Below, piece by piece: positions 60,265 to 64,000 of a DNA stretch of 64,000 nt. The stretch is taken from contig JAGVAD010000016.1 in NCBI GenBank assembly GCA_020060465.1, forward strand, positions 155,240-219,239. The letters run 5' to 3'. Position 1 is the first letter of the stretch; every line of letters begins with the position of its first letter. The notes under the pieces are model-generated. The model saw only the letters and a program-made list of their open reading frames with translations. It was not told the origin of the DNA and ran no database searches. The position numbers and the translations under genes are program-made. The DNA is from Anaerolineales bacterium. GTDB taxonomy: Bacteria; Chloroflexota; Anaerolineae; Anaerolineales; UBA4823.

Positions 60265-61563
60265 ATGTCTTCAATGTACGAGCTTATCCAAGAATTGTGG
60301 TTTTTGCAGCGCAACCTGGTCTCCGATGATTACGACCGGGCGCTATATCGTCTGGCGCAGGAACTCGACGGGCGCATGATAATTCATGAATATCCCAGCG
60401 GCGAACCGTGCTGGACGTGGCGTGTGCCGGAGAAGTGGAGCTGCGACGAAGCCTATTTAGAAACGCTGGACGGTCGCCGCCTGATAGATGTTGCGCAACA
60501 CCCGCTGCATGTGGTTTCTTACTCTTTGCCCTATGAAGGACAGGTCAGCCGCCAGGAGCTATTGGAACACTTACATGTCCATCCGCGCCTGCCGTCTGCC
60601 ATTCCATTCGTCTTCAAATATTACCAGCGCGATTGGGGGCTGTGCGCAACGCAAGAGCTGCGCGACTCGCTGAATGAGGAGGCTTACCGCGTGGTGATTC
60701 GCACGCGCTTTGAGCCGGGAACGCTCAAGGTTGGCGAGGTGATAATCCCTGGCGAGAGCGAAGAGACTTTCGTGCTGGCGGCGCATCTGTGTCATCCGGC
60801 GATGGTCAACGATGACCTGAGCGGCGTGGTGGTTGGCTTGCAGGTGGTCAGGGAATTGCTCGCCGCGCCCAAACCTCATTACACCTATCGGCTATTGATC
60901 TTTCCAGAGACGATTGGCTCGGTGGCCTATCTCAGCCATCATGAAGCGTTGATTCCCAAAATGGTAGGGGGCTTATTCTTGGAAATGTTGGGCACCGATT
61001 TGCCGCATAGTTTGCAGGGTTCTTTCACGCCCGATAGCCAAGCGGATCGCTGTTTTGTCGCGGCGCTCGCTGGGCTTGACCCGGAAGGGTATCACGCGCC
61101 ATATCGCAAAATCATCCACAACGATGAGCGTCAGTTTAATGCCCCGGGCGTGCGTGTGCCCATGCTTTCGATCTCGCGCGTGGAACCGCGCGAGTCGCCC
61201 ACCTGGCCCTACCCGGAATACCATTCCAGCCTGGACACCCCGGAAATTGTCACCCCGGAACGTTTGCAGGCCTCCGTTCAAGTGGTTCTGGGTTTGATCC
61301 AGGCCTGGGAGCGCAATGTTTATGTAGTCAACAACTTCAAGGGTGAGATTTTTTGTTCCGGCTATGGCATCTGGATTGACTACCGTCACAACCCGGAAGG
61401 ACACCGCCGCCTGTTTGAGATCATGGAACGCTGCGATGGTCAGCGGACGGTGGCGGATATTGCCGTCGAGTTGAACATCCCCTTTCAGGCGGTCTGGGAA
61501 GTGGTCGAAACCTTTGCCAGCAAGGGGCTGGTGGAGTATCGGCGCACGCCGCCCGCTTCTTGA
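60265..61563 (+). CDS. DUF4910 zinc-aminopeptidase-like protein with C-terminal winged helix
   Basis: 432 residues. The middle is an M28-like fold: 'LAAHLCHPAMVNDDLSGVVV' (His and Asp metal ligands), 'LLIFPETIGSVAYLSHHEAL' (Glu), 'IIHNDERQFNAPGVRVPMLS' and 'YHSSLDTPEIV' (His, Asp). These match DUF4910-type proteins found in polysaccharide loci. The C-terminal 75 residues ('CDGQRTVADIAVELNIPFQA', 'VWEVVETFASKGLVEYRRTP') form a winged helix usual in the family. It could remove an N-acyl or aminoacyl group, or in reverse attach one to a glycan; the biochemical role is not established. It follows the AAC(3)-like gene by 5 bp. Confidence 0.82.
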   Translation: MSSMYELIQELWFLQRNLVSDDYDRALYRLAQELDGRMIIHEYPSGEPCWTWRVPEKWSCDEAYLETLDGRRLIDVAQHPLHVVSYSLPYEGQVSRQELLEHLHVHPRLPSAIPFVFKYYQRDWGLCATQELRDSLNEEAYRVVIRTRFEPGTLKVGEVIIPGESEETFVLAAHLCHPAMVNDDLSGVVVGLQVVRELLAAPKPHYTYRLLIFPETIGSVAYLSHHEALIPKMVGGLFLEMLGTDLPHSLQGSFTPDSQADRCFVAALAGLDPEGYHAPYRKIIHNDERQFNAPGVRVPMLSISRVEPRESPTWPYPEYHSSLDTPEIVTPERLQASVQVVLGLIQAWERNVYVVNNFKGEIFCSGYGIWIDYRHNPEGHRRLFEIMERCDGQRTVADIAVELNIPFQAVWEVVETFASKGLVEYRRTPPAS

Positions 61564-61578
61564 TCCAACCTGTATTTT

Positions 61579-62442
61579 ATGAATGCATTCTATACTGCTA
61601 AATACTCTTTGAAACTGGCGCGTTGGCAGGCGAGGCGTTTTCAGGCCGCGCTGCGTTGGGGGTCGCAGGCGCTGGCGCAAACGCCGGCGGTGTTGGGCAA
61701 TGCAATGCCCAAATCTGGTTCGCATTTAATCTACCAGGTGGTGCAGGGACTGGTTGGGTTGGGTCCCTTCGTCAACCCCGGTTTTCCGCCGGTTAACCGG
61801 GATGAAGTCAATGACAAATTGACGGACGATGAAGCGTTAGCTAATCTGCGTCGTATGCGCCCTGGCGACATCGCTTATGGATATATCAAAGCGCTTCCTC
61901 AGTTTGTCTCGCTGCTCACTCAGCCGGGCAGGGCGACAATCTTTGTGTATCGCGACCCGCGCGACATGGTCGTTTCGCACGTCTATTATGCAACGGAAAT
62001 GCACCCCGGTCATGGGATGCATCGCTATTACACCACTGTGCTGAAAAGCATGGAGGAGCGTATTCACGCCGCCATTCGGGGCGTGGAAGAGCCGGGTTCG
62101 GAACTCTCGCCGCTACGCAAAAAATACGAAGGTTATCTGGGCTGGCTGGAACAGCCGGCGGCGCTGTGCCTGCGTTTCGAAGACCTGATCCTGGATCGCC
62201 CGGCGGCGCTGAACCGCATCCTGGATTATCTGGTTGAGCGTGGTTTCACCCCTCGCCTGCCCCGCGAACAGGAGATCGCCATTTTGGAGCGGGCGATTGC
62301 GCCAAAGAAATCCGGCACCTTCCGCAAAGGTCAGCCGGGGAACTGGCGAGAGCATTTCAGCGAAGCCAACAAAGCGTTCTTTAAGGAGCAGGCGGGGGAT
62401 CTGTTGATTCGCCTGGGATATGAGACAGATGATCGCTGGTAA
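61579..62442 (+). CDS. PAPS-dependent sulfotransferase (Sulfotransfer_1 type)
   Basis: 287 residues. 'VLGNAMPKSGSHLIYQVVQG' is the 5'-phosphosulfate loop (P-K-S-G-S-H), 'ATIFVYRDPRDMVVSHVYYA' the 3'-phosphate motif, and 'PKKSGTFRKGQPGNWREHFS' the C-terminal R-x-G-x2-G-x-W loop that binds PAPS. This set marks the cytosolic-type Sulfotransfer_1 family. It is a tandem paralogue of the next gene and overlaps it by 14 bp. The first 30 residues are basic and amphipathic. The acceptor is presumably the glycan. Confidence 0.9.
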   Translation: MNAFYTAKYSLKLARWQARRFQAALRWGSQALAQTPAVLGNAMPKSGSHLIYQVVQGLVGLGPFVNPGFPPVNRDEVNDKLTDDEALANLRRMRPGDIAYGYIKALPQFVSLLTQPGRATIFVYRDPRDMVVSHVYYATEMHPGHGMHRYYTTVLKSMEERIHAAIRGVEEPGSELSPLRKKYEGYLGWLEQPAALCLRFEDLILDRPAALNRILDYLVERGFTPRLPREQEIAILERAIAPKKSGTFRKGQPGNWREHFSEANKAFFKEQAGDLLIRLGYETDDRW

Positions 62443-63310
62443 GCAGATCGGAGATCAGGCGCGTTGGCTGCGCCGCAGCACCCGCCGCTTGCGGCAAACG
62501 CTGCGTTATGGTTCGCTGGCGCATTCGCCGATTTTCTTCGCCAATTCGTTTCCCAAGAGCGGCACACATCTGTTGACCCAGGTGTTGCAGGGCTTTGCTC
62601 GCATTGGGCCGGCGGTAGATAGCGGCATGCCCGCTGTGACGACCTTTGATGGCTTTACCGGTCGCCAGCGCGGACTGGATGAAATCATGGAGGACCTGCG
62701 CCGCTTTTTGCCCGGCGACATCGGCTACGGACATGTGCACGCCTTTCCTGAAGTGATGGAATTGTTGAGCGGGGCGCGCTTTGCGACTTATTTTATCCTG
62801 CGCGATCCACGCGATGTGGTTGTCTCGCACGTACACTACATCGCAGAGATGGCGCCCAACCATATCCACCACCGCTACTATCATGAAGTATTGCTCGACT
62901 TTAATGAACGATTACGTGCCAGCATTGTGGGCGTCCCCGTTGAGGAGCTGATGAGAGCTAGCGACGGTCGGCCAGTGTACGAGCCGTTGCCCGACATCCG
63001 CCAGCGTTTTGAACCGTATTTGGATTGGCTCGATTGTCCCGCAGTGCTTGTCTTGCGCTATGAGGAATTTGTTGCTAACCGGCGGCAGACGCTGGAGCGG
63101 GTGTTAGATCATGCGCTGCAACGCGGCTTCAAAGCGACGGTTTCTATGCCAGAAGCGATAAACAGGCTGGAAGATAGCATTGACCCGGCGCGCTCGCCCA
63201 CCTTCCGCAGCGGAAAGATCGGCGGTTGGAAAAACGCCCTCACCCAACAGCACCAGGAATTATTCGCCGCCGTCTGTGGAGATCTGCTGGAAAAATTAGG
63301 GTACGAGTGA
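62429..63310 (+). CDS. PAPS-dependent sulfotransferase (Sulfotransfer_1 type)
   Basis: 293 residues from the ATG at 62429 (ATG at 62420 also in frame). 'IFFANSFPKSGTHLLTQVLQ' is the 5'-phosphosulfate loop, 'ATYFILRDPRDVVVSHVHYI' the 3'-phosphate motif, 'CPAVLVLRYEEFVANRRQTL' the following strand, and 'SPTFRSGKIGGWKNALTQ' the PAPS loop R-x-G-x2-G-x-W. It shares the whole plan with the preceding sulfotransferase, including an internal 'FLPGDIGYGHVHAFPEV' versus 'MRPGDIAYGYIKALPQF', so the two arose by tandem duplication. It overlaps the GT2 gene by 4 bp (GTGA). Confidence 0.9.
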   Translation: MIAGKQIGDQARWLRRSTRRLRQTLRYGSLAHSPIFFANSFPKSGTHLLTQVLQGFARIGPAVDSGMPAVTTFDGFTGRQRGLDEIMEDLRRFLPGDIGYGHVHAFPEVMELLSGARFATYFILRDPRDVVVSHVHYIAEMAPNHIHHRYYHEVLLDFNERLRASIVGVPVEELMRASDGRPVYEPLPDIRQRFEPYLDWLDCPAVLVLRYEEFVANRRQTLERVLDHALQRGFKATVSMPEAINRLEDSIDPARSPTFRSGKIGGWKNALTQQHQELFAAVCGDLLEKLGYE

Positions 63311-64000
63311 ACGAGATGCGCTGTTCGATTGTGATCCGCGCCTACAATGAAGCGCGCCACATTGGTCGCCTCCTGGATGGCATAATGCAGCAGACGATCC
63401 AGGATGTAGAGATCATTGTGGTTGATTCTGGCTCTACGGATGGCACGGTTGAGATTGCCTCACGTTACCCAACGCGTTTGGTGCATATCGCCCCGCAGGA
63501 ATTTACCTTTGGCCGTTCGCTCAATCGCGGCTTGCAGGCAGCGAACAGCGACTTGGTTGTGATCGTCAGCGCCCACGTTTATCCCGTTTACCCGGATTGG
63601 TTGGAGCGCCTGCTGGCGCCGTTTGCCGATGCGCAAGTAGGTCTGGTCTATGGCAAACAGCGCGGCGCGCCGACGACCAAGTTTTCTGAGCGCCAGATAT
63701 TCGCTCACTGGTTTCCCGAGCAATCGCAGCCGCGCCAGGCGCATCCTTTCTGTAATAACGCCAACGCTGCGATCCGCCGCAGCCTGTGGGAACAACAGCC
63801 TTATGATGAAACGCTCACCGGCCTGGAAGACCTGGCATGGGCGAAGGCGATCCAGGACGCCGGTCACGCCATCGCTTATGTGGCTGAAGCGGAAGTGATC
63901 CACGTACACCAGGAGACGCCGCGTGGGGTGTATAACCGTTATCGGCGCGAAGCGATGGCTTTCAAGCGCATTTTTCCGAAAGAGGCTTTTAGTTTTTTCG
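63307..64000 (+). CDS. Glycosyltransferase family 2, N-terminal part (cut by window edge)
   Basis: 231 codons from the GTG at 63307 (an in-frame ATG lies at 63316) with no stop before the window ends. 'MRCSIVIRAYNEARHIGRLL', 'VEIIVVDSGSTDGTVEIASR', 'GRSLNRGLQAANSDLVVIVS' and 'AHVYPVYPDWLERLLAPF' form a GT-A domain where the usual D-D-D is replaced by S-A-H, as in some rhamnosyltransferase-like GT2 enzymes. 'YDETLTGLEDLAWAKAIQDA' is the acceptor/catalytic E-D motif. It continues the glycan operon beyond the right edge. Confidence 0.88.
   Translation, partial: MNEMRCSIVIRAYNEARHIGRLLDGIMQQTIQDVEIIVVDSGSTDGTVEIASRYPTRLVHIAPQEFTFGRSLNRGLQAANSDLVVIVSAHVYPVYPDWLERLLAPFADAQVGLVYGKQRGAPTTKFSERQIFAHWFPEQSQPRQAHPFCNNANAAIRRSLWEQQPYDETLTGLEDLAWAKAIQDAGHAIAYVAEAEVIHVHQETPRGVYNRYRREAMAFKRIFPKEAFSFF

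Overview
The window is about 56-58% G+C bacterial chromosome with tightly packed genes that often overlap by 4 bp. No rRNA or tRNA gene was recognised, so the lineage is inferred only. A b6-type cytochrome b operon with two di-haem cytochromes c, a Mo-family protein with a broken Fe-S motif, and a very large glycan locus would all suit a Chloroflexota (Anaerolineae-like) bacterium. This is a judgement from gene content, not a proof.

Layout. (1) 1-1.4 kb: the end of a glycosyltransferase/membrane-protein pair on the minus strand. (2) 2.0-3.9 kb: a CoA-binding protein, a flavodoxin-like protein, a remnant of a family-28 glycosyltransferase and a DinB-fold (ClbS/DfsB-like) protein. (3) 4.1-8.8 kb: a MarR regulator with a near-consensus promoter, followed by a heterodimeric ABC exporter with one degenerate and one canonical ATP site. 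(4) 8.9-17.2 kb: an MBL-rhodanese protein, then a minus-strand Rieske / cytochrome b / cytochrome c / cytochrome c operon, and, transcribed divergently, a small membrane protein and a Tat-exported Mo-bisPGD-family protein that has lost Fe-S ligands. (5) 17.2-25.0 kb: an A+T-richer accessory island with two zinc-ribbon proteins, an inactivated IS630-type element, an intact IS110-type transposase, a cell-wall amidase, an intact IS4-type element with 27-bp terminal repeats, and a VOC protein whose promoter carries an SOS-box-like palindrome. (6) 25.4-64.0 kb and beyond: an almost continuous plus-strand surface-polysaccharide locus.

How the glycan locus works (inference from families). Early genes provide a polyprenyl-phosphate-type glycosyltransferase, a GT4 enzyme, three large membrane proteins, a winged-helix regulator with its own palindromic operator, a GDP-fucose-synthase-like epimerase and a Wzm/Wzt ABC exporter whose ATPase carries a C-terminal sugar-recognition domain. 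The middle part has a PseB-like UDP-GlcNAc 4,6-dehydratase, an RmlD-like reductase, two NeuB-type synthases (one fused to a second TIM barrel), an SpsF-like and a NeuA-like cytidylyltransferase, an SDR and a Gfo/Idh/MocA oxidoreductase. Together these are a nonulosonic (sialic-acid-like) sugar kit, without a visible PseC aminotransferase. A fused ATP sulfurylase/APS kinase makes PAPS for four sulfotransferases. Near the end, an acyl carrier protein overlaps a gene for a class-II synthetase-like amino acid:[carrier protein] ligase, followed by a GNAT, an AAC(3)-fold acyltransferase and a DUF4910 zinc-peptidase-like protein.

The most unusual system is that last cluster: an apparent carrier-protein route for putting an amino acid onto a sulfated, nonulosonic-acid-containing exported glycan. 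Other notable items are the NeuB-TIM-barrel fusion, two families of small palindromic repeats, a MITE-like element inside the glycan operon and an IS that sits exactly between two divergent promoters.
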